Below are positions 15,901-23,463 of a stretch of DNA of 55,653 nt, piece after piece. The stretch lies in the NCBI GenBank assembly GCA_910589105.1, contig CAJUST010000018.1, positions 1 through 55,653 on the forward strand, read 5' to 3'. Source of the DNA: an uncultured Lachnospiraceae bacterium (GTDB taxonomy: Bacteria > Bacillota > Clostridia > Lachnospirales > Lachnospiraceae). The notes under the pieces are model-generated. The model ran no database searches, had not been told where the DNA came from, and worked only from the letters and a program-made list of their open reading frames with translations. The translations under genes were made by a program, and so were the position numbers. Numbering within the stretch: position 1 is the first letter of the stretch; every line of letters starts with the position of its first letter.

Positions 15901-18760
15901 CGCCGCCTGTTTTTACAATATCTTCAAAATTTTGCCTGTTTTCCTGATAACATTCGTAGAATTTTTCCACAAAATACGGGTCGGCAATCAAATAGCGGTA
16001 CCAGCTTTCACTCTGGCACTGGCTGGCTGCGGTTTTCATCATCCATACTGAATAGTTTGACGTTTCTCCCTGACTGACAATGCTGTTTGAAGTCCAGTCC
16101 ATATCCCAGACCGGGCCGATAAAAAGCTTTTTGCCAAGATCTTTGTACATATATGTGCTTTTCTTCATCGTCTCTGTATTCCAGTATAATTCGTTGATCA
16201 TCAGATAACGGACAAGGGAATCTAAATCAACAAGATCCGTATAATGCCGTCTCCCCTCGTAGTCCTCCGAAAAACTCGCAGCGGCGGCGTCTGTCCCTTT
16301 CTTCTCCACCTCTGTATAAAAATCTGTGGAATGGATGCTATCCTCCAATGCCTGCATATATTCTCTGGCATAGTCAGACAGCGCATCGCAGTTTTGATAG
16401 GCGTTGTTTTCTGTAATGGAGGGATTTTCATAGCCACTCCCAATGGTCGGATAGGCAAACTCCGGATTTTTAAACATAATCGGCTGGCTATGCTTCGTCA
16501 TAAATTTTGACACTTCATCATAATAAGTGTCCAGTTCAAACAAAAATCCGCCCGACACGTCTATTTTTCCGTCTTTTGTTTTCGGAATGTCCGTAAAATA
16601 ATCGGAAATCTTGTATGTCTTTCCCCCAAACACGGCGCTATCGCTTGTAATCCACTGCATATTTTGATTCAAATAATCTTCCAGCGCGTCTTGGTCAACC
16701 GCCGTCCCATTTGCTTTTTCCGCCTTTGCAATGGCTTTTGCCACGTCGCCCGCGGTATCTTCCCAATCATGGATATCGACGCGGCCTTCATCAATCCTGA
16801 CATTTCCGACAAGCTGATAATTTCCTGCGTATGTGCCGTTAAAAATTAACTCCACATGCGCCGACTTTAAGTACGTCATGCCCATTTTGCCTGACAAATC
16901 GTAAGAAGTCGTATTACGGATTAAAGATTCGTCCATAAAATTTGCCAACAAAGCCCAATGCTTGCTTACGCCAAATCCCATCAGGTCTGTTTTTTTATCC
17001 AGTTTAATTTTATAGGGAAGCTTCGAAAAAGCCGCGTTCCATGTGCTGTTTCCGCGGCCGCGGATTGAAATGCCCCCGTCATACAAAGCCGTCACGCCGC
17101 TGTTATACACGTCGTTTCCCTGAACATGCATTGACGCGCTTTTATATTCCGTTTTGCTTGTAATCCCGTAACCGTCGTCCGTATCAATGTAGACAACGGG
17201 AAGCTTACTGCAATAAATCCTTTTTTCCGCCGCTAATTTGCCGTCTATAAGCGCCTGAGCCGTAAGGAATTGATTCAAATCTGACTGTGCCGGCGTATAC
17301 GAATCTGTCTGTGACACTTCCTCCTTATCCCTTAGCCAGCGGTATGAAAAAACCGTCCCTTCCGGCGCGTTTTGCGCCTGAGCCGTCATTTCGACGCCCG
17401 GTTTCGCATATTCCCTGTCAAATGCAATCTCTAATCTGGAGACAACCGTCACTTTCACTGTTTTTACGCGGCCGGAACGCGAAGACCGCGCGGTCAATGT
17501 CACCTGCGTATCCGTCAAGACCCCATGCGCCGTGGCAATCCCCGTTTCTAAATCGATCGAAACCACTGCTTCGTTGTCGCTCTCCCATGTAATTGTTTCT
17601 TCTCCTTCTTCAGATACAAAGGACAAAGGAAGCGTAAAATCTTTCGTAACGGAAGAAGCCCTGTCCCCTTGGGCAAATTCCGGCGAAGGAATCGGCGTAA
17701 GCGCAACGCCTAAACTCATCTGTAAAGCCAAAGCCCCATTTTGAAGCGTCCAGTATTCTCCCCCTAACGCATCGACTGTCGTCTGGCTGTTTAATTCCGC
17801 TTCCGTCTTTGCCGTGGAAGCTCCCATATCTTCCCCACTGCCGTCCAAATAAAAACAATTTATGATATTTGAAGTATTTGCGGCGGCGCCTGTATTGCCC
17901 GCCTCACTGCATCCATTCACCGCATAGCCCAAATTCCCTTTAAACAACACCTCTCCCTTATTTACGGCAGATGTAAGGGAGCCAATCACGCTGTTTTGGT
18001 GAATCCTGCCAATTATGCCGCCACAGCGCGGCTGTTCATTTGCCACGTCCTCTGAAACGGTCACGGACGCCGCATTGTAAAGATGGGAGATCTGCGCCGC
18101 GGACGTATTCGTCCTTGTCTGACCTACAATGCCGCCAACGCCGATTAAATCCCCTGATTTTCCATTGTTTGTTATGCCGCCGTTTACCGTAATGGCGCCA
18201 TTTAACACTGCGATATTTTCCACTTTCACAAAGCCATTGACTTCCCCTGCCAGCGTCCCAATTACGTCCCCGCTGCCAAGCGTATGTGTAATGTCTACAT
18301 TTGTAAACTGCAGATTCTTCACTTCCGCATAATCCGACTGCGCATCGCTTCCAATCATCGCAAATAAAGCGGATGCGTTTGTATTTGCGCCACTGTTCCT
18401 TCCGTCATAGTCAATCGTCAGTCCGTCAATGACGTGGCCTTTTCCATCAAAAGTGCCGCTAAACACGCGTTCCCCGCTGACTAACCCATATTCCGGGCCA
18501 TAACTTCCCCCAATCGGCGTCCAGTTTATGCCGTTTAAGTCAAGATCCGCCGCAAGCTCATAGTCTCCATTCATTGGATATCGGCTGTCTTTTCCAATTT
18601 TCTCCAGATCTTCCACACTCTCAATCTGAATTTTCTCCTCTGCCGCAAACGCCGCCTCTCGGGCATCCGGCCAAACCGTAATTCCTGAAAGAACCATAGA
18701 TGCCGCAAGGAACTGGCAAAACAGCCGTTCTCTCAAACGTTTCTTTTTACCTTGATACAT
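12959..18760 (-). CDS. Large secreted surface protein with CotH kinase domain
   Basis: 1933-residue exported protein. The ATG at 18760 has AAGGAG 5 nt upstream and gives a signal peptide (basic start, LFCQFLAASMVLSGITV, cut near AFAAEE), so it is preferred to the ORF start 13 codons earlier. In order, with approximate residues: GLUG/adhesin-like repeats (50-340), bacterial Ig-like region (360-450), CotH protein-kinase domain (520-1020) with IRGRGNSTW, KLPYKIKLDKKTDLMG, YQLVGNVRIDEGRVDI and catalytic GPVWDMDW, then two lamin-tail domains (VSHSFIELYNPT in both) alternating with Ig-like segments. A FIVAR-like helical stretch and a lysine-rich leucine-rich-repeat tail (LKKAVIGKNVTKIGASAFSG) follow. 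There is no LPXTG; the basic repeat tail may bind the cell wall. CotH enzymes phosphorylate spore-coat proteins in Bacillus; the target here is unknown. Confidence 0.88.
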   Translation of the reverse strand: MYQGKKKRLRERLFCQFLAASMVLSGITVWPDAREAAFAAEEKIQIESVEDLEKIGKDSRYPMNGDYELAADLDLNGINWTPIGGSYGPEYGLVSGERVFSGTFDGKGHVIDGLTIDYDGRNSGANTNASALFAMIGSDAQSDYAEVKNLQFTNVDITHTLGSGDVIGTLAGEVNGFVKVENIAVLNGAITVNGGITNNGKSGDLIGVGGIVGQTRTNTSAAQISHLYNAASVTVSEDVANEQPRCGGIIGRIHQNSVIGSLTSAVNKGEVLFKGNLGYAVNGCSEAGNTGAAANTSNIINCFYLDGSGEDMGASTAKTEAELNSQTTVDALGGEYWTLQNGALALQMSLGVALTPIPSPEFAQGDRASSVTKDFTLPLSFVSEEGEETITWESDNEAVVSIDLETGIATAHGVLTDTQVTLTARSSRSGRVKTVKVTVVSRLEIAFDREYAKPGVEMTAQAQNAPEGTVFSYRWLRDKEEVSQTDSYTPAQSDLNQFLTAQALIDGKLAAEKRIYCSKLPVVYIDTDDGYGITSKTEYKSASMHVQGNDVYNSGVTALYDGGISIRGRGNSTWNAAFSKLPYKIKLDKKTDLMGFGVSKHWALLANFMDESLIRNTTSYDLSGKMGMTYLKSAHVELIFNGTYAGNYQLVGNVRIDEGRVDIHDWEDTAGDVAKAIAKAEKANGTAVDQDALEDYLNQNMQWITSDSAVFGGKTYKISDYFTDIPKTKDGKIDVSGGFLFELDTYYDEVSKFMTKHSQPIMFKNPEFAYPTIGSGYENPSITENNAYQNCDALSDYAREYMQALEDSIHSTDFYTEVEKKGTDAAAASFSEDYEGRRHYTDLVDLDSLVRYLMINELYWNTETMKKSTYMYKDLGKKLFIGPVWDMDWTSNSIVSQGETSNYSVWMMKTAASQCQSESWYRYLIADPYFVEKFYECYQENRQNFEDIVKTGGVIDQDKEYLAESAQMNYAYGFLQHRSDFETETERLKTFLKNRLDWLDRQFADYSTLLHSLGAYQASDAITVTADTADASSTTYTALVKDDSIEKVGFYINGRLAETVAVTAGKAELTLADREYLERKSGAANIVLAREMDQKGGAGSVSNYARFEKEAQKDILTGTVTIKGNAVEGSVLTAQVSDDNHTGELSYQWKADQAEISGATAETYVLTALEVGKSITVEVRSSEEEGSIESEPTEKVAPKPEVKNDHLLIHQVYGGGGKGDTAVSHSFIELYNPTDAPIRLDGYSVSYRSNRNADAPVFETLELGDVTVLAHTSYLIRCREQETTTAFSLTIPDSGRDIDWDVEIDNKQYQILLLRGTEKIDGVSVVEEAVEGEAIPDKKISKQKAIRRINFADTDNNALDFEIIEYQGAGEEALAMYAPRCSKDGVWPDQSNLQAAISGKASIRGNAIVGAMLYAEDGQIIKADSADVLTYQWSADDAAISGANTAFYKVTKADKGKKISLTVSSSNDPTCSLTAQMDAAVKEVEAQREHLIINQVYGSGGKKTPPVSHSFIELYNPTSKDIDLSGYQIKYASNGNAAALDLEGKAVAGASYLIQGAASENADGFAVTVANPDQIWENQVIDNKQYSVILEKDGVKVDGVSVNEAAVEGDPLVNPQGDEIISKNKAVRRIGFIDTDQNTDDFEVINYDKLRAQGHTDLIAEKAPRSGKDGNWGLPDSSGGNPDDPEKPEDPDQPEKPDAKLISQVNALLNDVAKKKASNYTAASWKKLQNEVTNAKNALKSGDNEKIKKAYQSLSLAVKTLVKVSSSGSSNQKPPNSSNQKPQENKIPKPGTKFQYKNGWYQVLTSSASGGTAKYLRPLKKTYQTVVVLPVVVEQNLTFKVTEINAGAMKGNKKLKKAVIGKNVTKIGASAFSGCRKLKTIVVESTKLKTVGENALKGVWEKCKIKVPKSKVKKYGKKFRKKGQKSSVKVVKK

Positions 18761-18824
18761 AACGCTCCTTCCCCCTGCCTTTGCGCAAGTGAAAACCAAT
18801 TTCCGACCAGTTTATAGTAATCCC

Positions 18825-18853
18825 ATTGTACCATAGAGCCCAATATTTGTCAC
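18825..18853 (-). promoter_or_regulatory. Proximal promoter of CotH surface-protein gene
   Basis: Minus strand: GTGACA, 17 nt, TACAAT, about 65 nt before the start codon. Lies immediately downstream of a second promoter. Confidence 0.55.
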
Positions 18854-18857
18854 GGGA

Positions 18858-18885
18858 ATTATAGAAAGACACGCCAAAAAAGCAA
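18858..18885 (-). promoter_or_regulatory. Distal promoter of CotH surface-protein gene
   Basis: Minus strand: TTGCTT, 16 nt, TATAAT. With the proximal site it forms a tandem pair in the 250-bp gap behind the PqqD-like gene. Confidence 0.55.
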
Positions 18886-19010
18886 CCCTGTCTTTTACGC
18901 AAATCCGCCCTTCCCCTTTTGCCTGACCTTATCCCACATCAAAAGGCAAAACCTGGGCGCGGACTTTTATAAATGATAGGATTGCTTTATAAAACGATGG
19001 CATATGCCGG

Positions 19011-19370
19011 CTACTTAGAAGCTTCCTTCCCATGCTTCCACCCGATAAATTTATTTTGATAGAGCGTCTGCATAAATTTTACCGCCCGCTCAATCACCGG
19101 TTCTGCATCTTTGCCAAATTCTTCTGCGACAAGCTGTGAAATATCATAGATATTCCGCTTCCCGTCCATCTGCCGCCAGACAAAGCTTCCATACGCATCT
19201 AACGCAATATGGCTTACCCGCGGCTTTTTAAACACTTTTTGCGCAAGCCTGTTATAAAACCCTGAGTTTACAACATGGACTGTCACAATCCCTTTCTTGT
19301 CTGCATCCCAGCGATATTCAGGGTTGCAGACAGGGACAAAATCCAAAAAATTCTTTTTCTGTTTCATCAT
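19011..19370 (-). CDS. PqqD-family protein (stand-alone)
   Basis: 119-residue protein with the winged-helix PqqD fold, also known as the RiPP precursor-recognition element. Typical segments are SHIALDAYGSFVWRQMDGKR, YDISQLVAEEFGKDAEP and a helical end FMQTLYQNKFIGW. No radical SAM enzyme, peptidase or precursor peptide gene was found beside it, so a role in peptide modification is not shown. It starts 3 nt after the stop of the OPT transporter gene, with only a weak site (AAGAGA), and is almost surely co-transcribed with it. The adjacent second ATG (19367) is an alternative start. Confidence 0.8.
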   Translation of the reverse strand: MMKQKKNFLDFVPVCNPEYRWDADKKGIVTVHVVNSGFYNRLAQKVFKKPRVSHIALDAYGSFVWRQMDGKRNIYDISQLVAEEFGKDAEPVIERAVKFMQTLYQNKFIGWKHGKEASK

Positions 19371-19373
19371 GCG

Positions 19374-21311
19374 TTATCTCTTTTTCTTTTTCCGGAAACA
19401 AAATCCCCAAAGGGAAAGGGTCAGAAGGGCAAACGCCGCCAAACCAATGACATTCCCCACATTTACGTCTGCTAACGCCGGAGCCAGATTCGGCAAAAAC
19501 CTTCCTAACACGTCTCCGACTGTCTCTTTTTTGAATGGGATTACAGCAAGAACTGCAAGGAAAATGCCGACAAGCCCTTCTCCCGCAATCAAACCGGAAC
19601 AGTATAAAATCCCGTTTTCGTCCGCATCCTTCTTTTCTTTCTCACTTAAGCTTTTTTTCTTGTCAATCGCAAGTTTTATAAGACCGCCAACCATCATCGG
19701 CGTGCTTAAATGAATTGGAAGGTACAAACCGATTGCAACCGGAAGCACCGGAATCCCTAAAATTTCAATAATAATTGCAATAAACGCCCCAATGCCCACT
19801 AACGTCCAAGGCAGGTTTCCGCCCATCACGCCTTCTACAATCATCTTCATTAAAGTCGCCTGCGGGGCCGGAAGCTGCGTCTCCCCATATCCCCATGCAA
19901 GATCCAAAAGATAGAGCACGCCGCCAATGGCAAGAGAAGATGCAACCACGCCGATAATTTCGCCAATCTGCTGCTTTTTCGGCGTTGAACCCAGAATATA
20001 GCCAGTCTTTAAATCCTGTGACGTGTCTCCGGCAATCGCCGCAATAATACAGATGACGCCGCCGATTGCAATCGCGGCCGTCATGCCTTCCTGCCCAATC
20101 ATTCCGGTCGCTTTTAACGCGATTGACGCCACTAATAATGTCGCAATCGTCATGCCGGACACCGGATTGTTGCTGCTTCCGACCAGACCTACCATTCGGG
20201 AAGAAACGGTCGCAAAGAAAAATCCAAACACAATCACTAAAAATGCGCCAAACAAATTAATCGGGATAACCGGAATCAGCCACATCGCAACCGCCAATAC
20301 GATCACGCCGATGATGATCACTTTAATGTTTAAGTCCTGATTCGTCCGCTCGTTGGAATTATCGCCTTTCCCAAATCCCTTCATTGCATCCTTAAATGTC
20401 CGCACAATCAATGGGAGCGATTTTATAAGGCTTAACACGCCGCCGCAAGCGACCGCGCCTGCGCCGATATACCGGATATAACTCGACCAAATCGCGCTTG
20501 AACCGCCTTTTGCATATAATTCCGCAATCGTAACGTCTGCCGGAAAGAGCACAATGTTCGCTCCAAATAACGCAATTAAAGGCATCAGCACAAACCAGCC
20601 TAACACGCCGCCGCAAAACAAATAGGACGAAATTTTCGGCCCGCAGATATAGCCGACGCCAAGCAATGCCGGAAGCACGTCCATTCCAATCCCAGAACCT
20701 TTATACGCCGGAATTTCATAGTGGACTTCACTTGGAAACGCCTTTAACCCGTCCGTAATAAATTTGTATGCCGCTGAAATGCCAAGTCCGGCAAATACGA
20801 TAGAAGCTTTATCCCCGCCTTCTTCGCCCGCCATTAACACTTCCGCGCAAGCCTGTCCCTCCGGATAAGGGAGCGTCCCATGCTCCTGAACGATTAACGC
20901 TTTCCGAAGCGGCACCATAAACAAGATGCCAAGCGCGCCGCCGATAAATGCAATCGCCGCAATCTCCGCCAAGGAAGGAGCTTTCGTCCCCCATTCTTTC
21001 GCCCAGAGGAATAATGCCGGAAGGGTGAAAATCGCGCCTGCCGCAACAGATTCTCCGGCTGAGCCAATCGTCTGCACTATGTTATTTTCTAAAATAGAAT
21101 CTTTTCTGAGAAGTTTACGGATAATGCCCATAGAAATGACCGCCGCAGGAATAGACGCCGATACAGTCATGCCGACGCGAAGGCCTAAATATGCGTTTGC
21201 CCCGCCGAATACGATTGCTAACAACACGCCTAATACAATAGAAGTCCCTGTAAATTCTGGCATCGTCTTATTCGCCGGAATAAACGGTTTAAAGTCTTTG
21301 TTCGAGTTCAT
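19374..21311 (-). CDS. OPT-family oligopeptide transporter
   Basis: 645-residue multi-pass membrane protein with about 14-16 hydrophobic segments. The start IVLGVLLAIVFGGANAYLGL and SIPAAVISMGIIRKLLRK, plus NIVQTIGSAGESVAAGAIFT and YPEGQACAEVL, are hallmarks of the bacterial OPT group, secondary importers of small peptides or metal chelates. The C-terminus is a short basic tail FCFRKKKKR. GGAG lies upstream of the ATG and a sigma-A-like promoter precedes it. Co-transcribed with the PqqD-like gene. The substrate cannot be told from sequence. Confidence 0.9.
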   Translation of the reverse strand: MNSNKDFKPFIPANKTMPEFTGTSIVLGVLLAIVFGGANAYLGLRVGMTVSASIPAAVISMGIIRKLLRKDSILENNIVQTIGSAGESVAAGAIFTLPALFLWAKEWGTKAPSLAEIAAIAFIGGALGILFMVPLRKALIVQEHGTLPYPEGQACAEVLMAGEEGGDKASIVFAGLGISAAYKFITDGLKAFPSEVHYEIPAYKGSGIGMDVLPALLGVGYICGPKISSYLFCGGVLGWFVLMPLIALFGANIVLFPADVTIAELYAKGGSSAIWSSYIRYIGAGAVACGGVLSLIKSLPLIVRTFKDAMKGFGKGDNSNERTNQDLNIKVIIIGVIVLAVAMWLIPVIPINLFGAFLVIVFGFFFATVSSRMVGLVGSSNNPVSGMTIATLLVASIALKATGMIGQEGMTAAIAIGGVICIIAAIAGDTSQDLKTGYILGSTPKKQQIGEIIGVVASSLAIGGVLYLLDLAWGYGETQLPAPQATLMKMIVEGVMGGNLPWTLVGIGAFIAIIIEILGIPVLPVAIGLYLPIHLSTPMMVGGLIKLAIDKKKSLSEKEKKDADENGILYCSGLIAGEGLVGIFLAVLAVIPFKKETVGDVLGRFLPNLAPALADVNVGNVIGLAAFALLTLSLWGFCFRKKKKR

Positions 21312-21342
21312 TGAACTTTTCTCCTTTACTGTTTTTAAGAAT

Positions 21343-21371
21343 ATTTTAACAAATCCTTAATATTTTGTCCA
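21343..21371 (-). promoter_or_regulatory. Sigma-A-like promoter of OPT transporter
   Basis: Minus strand: TGGACA, 17 nt, TAAAAT, about 32 nt before the start codon. It lies in the 137-bp gap behind the restriction endonuclease gene. Confidence 0.6.
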
Positions 21372-21448
21372 GACTTCATTGTGAGATATTACAATTATGC
21401 CCTGTTTCCTTTTATAATTTTCATTATTATGGCAAATATAAGGAAAAT

Positions 21449-23449
21449 TTATACACCGTTCCATACGCCCGCTTGGGCAATTTGCGTCTCATACCACTCT
21501 TTCGGGGCGCCGCCGCTGTTATGCGCCTGATCCAAAAGCTTGTAGATCTGCGGATAAGTGATTCCGGATTTGAGCGCTTTTTTGAGTTCCGCCGTCTGCA
21601 TCGGCAATATTTTCAGCCCCGTCACATAGTCCGTCCCCGCCGCATTATAATATTCCATAAATCTTCTTGCCCGAAAATCGGAAATCACATTTGTATTTAA
21701 AAAAGTCGTCACAAAAATACAATACGCTTCTTCATTTTTAAGCTCCGGTTTATGCTCTAAGCAGTAATCGCCTAAATGCCTTGAGACAGGTTCCATCTCC
21801 ATTCTTCTCTGGTTTGCGCCGTCCGCTAACGTCGCTTCTAACAAAAGCGTATGCTTCGGATAAGCTTCTGTTTTTTCATATTGCCAGACAATATCCGCTT
21901 TCCCGCCGCCCGCGTGTGTTTTTGGCAGCAAATCCGTTTCAAGCGAAAGATTCATATATGCAAGGACGTCGCCTGTCCTGCCGCTTAAAATATACCAAAC
22001 GATTGCCAGCACATATTCAAAAATAGTCGGAATGTCCGCATTGTCTGTCACCATCGCCCGGATTTCCTCATCTTTGCGGTTTTCAAAATGGCTTAACAAA
22101 GTAATCAGGGTATCGTTATCAAATTTTTCATCAATAAGTTTTTGCATTCTGTCATACCGTTCTTTTTTTATGACAGAATGAGCGGACGCTTTATCAAAAA
22201 CCGGAGTTTGAAGAAGCTGCCCTAACTGTCGGTAGAGCCTTCCTGAATCAACTGTAAGGGAAGCATGGATCGCTTCTAAGGGGACGTCCTTTTCTAACAG
22301 CTTTGTCTTTGTAAATGCAAATTCCGGCAATCTGTCCGCGATCTGCCCTATATAGCATTTCGGAAGAATATCCAGCTTCACCCTCCCGTCTTCAAACAAT
22401 GCCAGCCCCGTAATTTTAAAATATCTTCTGTTTAGGTCAAAATAATCCGCTAAGGTCGCTTTTGCTTTAAACAAGTGCATAATCCGGAAAAATTCCCTGC
22501 GGAACGCCTGCTCGCTCTGCGTTTGCAGAATTTTCACGGGATTTAGCATGGATAAGCCTCCTTTTGCAATGGCGCGTTTATTTACGCTCCGGAAAAAGTA
22601 TTTCCTCCATGCGCCGCCGACTTTCCCGTTTGTGAGTTTTTTCGTCGCTTCTAAAAGCTCAAGGGCAAGATTTTCCTGCTGGAACGCAATCCTATGCAAA
22701 ATTTGATACAATATATAATACGGCTTGTCATATCTTGCGCTCTTGCGGTTAATCCCAATGTTGCAGATTACGCTTTCCTCAATTTCTTCCTCTTGGAGCA
22801 GTTGCAGCGCCTGACGGTAATTTTCCATTTCCATTAGGACGGAAAGCAGGATTTCTTCATACTGTAAGGCGCCAAGACGGGACAAACGTATGCCTTCAAT
22901 GACTTTTTCTGTCGTCTGCCTGTCAATGCACAACGGGAGCAAATAAGTAAATTCTTCATATGTCAGATAATCCAGTCTGCTGACGGCATACAAAAACACG
23001 ACAAACGGACGGACGTATGTTTGATCCACGCAGCATGCCGTTTTTAAAAGCTGTTTAAAATAAAGATAACTGTCTTTCGGGATTTCCAGCAGATTATCCG
23101 GCGTAAAGTCGCCCGATTGGGCAATCTTAAGCAGAGCTAAGCCGGCCTCCGTGATTTGCCGCCCATCGTCCAAAAGCCCAATGTCCCTTAAACCGGACGT
23201 TTTCTCCCTCGCATCTTTATCCGGTCTTGGCGCATCGCCCTTTACGAACTCCCTGCTTTTTAGAAAACGGTAATACCGAGCCTGCAACGCATTGTTTTTC
23301 CTCCATGTCCCGCCTATTTGTTCCGGAAGCTCCCAAAATTCTTTTAAGAGCGCCAACTGTAATTCAATATTCATATTGAATTTATCCGTCCGGTAGCTGG
23401 TCGTGCCGACCGCCCAGCAATAGCTTTTAAAACAGATTTGATTTGCCAT
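21449..23449 (-). CDS. Type IIS restriction endonuclease, BstNBI/AlwI-like
   Basis: 666-residue endonuclease. The start (SYCWAVGTTSYRTDKFN) and the winged-helix-like DNA-recognition half (GLRDIGLLDDGRQITEAGLA) fit the AlwI/BstNBI family. The C-terminal catalytic segment aligns by eye with N.BstNBI/N.BspD6I: KAD (Asp519), LLLEATL (Glu538), MEMEPVSRH (Glu551 and His558). The Glu-Glu-His spacings of 13 and 7 match the four active-site residues recalled for N.BspD6I, so the active site looks intact. Enzymes of this family bind 5-bp asymmetric sites such as GAGTC or GGATC and cut a few bases away; some nick only. It follows the methyltransferase gene by 14 nt, with AGGAAG before the ATG. Confidence 0.88.
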   Translation of the reverse strand: MANQICFKSYCWAVGTTSYRTDKFNMNIELQLALLKEFWELPEQIGGTWRKNNALQARYYRFLKSREFVKGDAPRPDKDAREKTSGLRDIGLLDDGRQITEAGLALLKIAQSGDFTPDNLLEIPKDSYLYFKQLLKTACCVDQTYVRPFVVFLYAVSRLDYLTYEEFTYLLPLCIDRQTTEKVIEGIRLSRLGALQYEEILLSVLMEMENYRQALQLLQEEEIEESVICNIGINRKSARYDKPYYILYQILHRIAFQQENLALELLEATKKLTNGKVGGAWRKYFFRSVNKRAIAKGGLSMLNPVKILQTQSEQAFRREFFRIMHLFKAKATLADYFDLNRRYFKITGLALFEDGRVKLDILPKCYIGQIADRLPEFAFTKTKLLEKDVPLEAIHASLTVDSGRLYRQLGQLLQTPVFDKASAHSVIKKERYDRMQKLIDEKFDNDTLITLLSHFENRKDEEIRAMVTDNADIPTIFEYVLAIVWYILSGRTGDVLAYMNLSLETDLLPKTHAGGGKADIVWQYEKTEAYPKHTLLLEATLADGANQRRMEMEPVSRHLGDYCLEHKPELKNEEAYCIFVTTFLNTNVISDFRARRFMEYYNAAGTDYVTGLKILPMQTAELKKALKSGITYPQIYKLLDQAHNSGGAPKEWYETQIAQAGVWNGV

Positions 23450-23463
23450 ACGCTTCTTCCTGC

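Noticed and set aside
18995..19012. Palindrome GGCATATGCCGGC near the PqqD-like stop codon
   Set aside because: Short, contains a plain NdeI-type palindrome, no T-run and no partner; not enough to call a terminator or operator.
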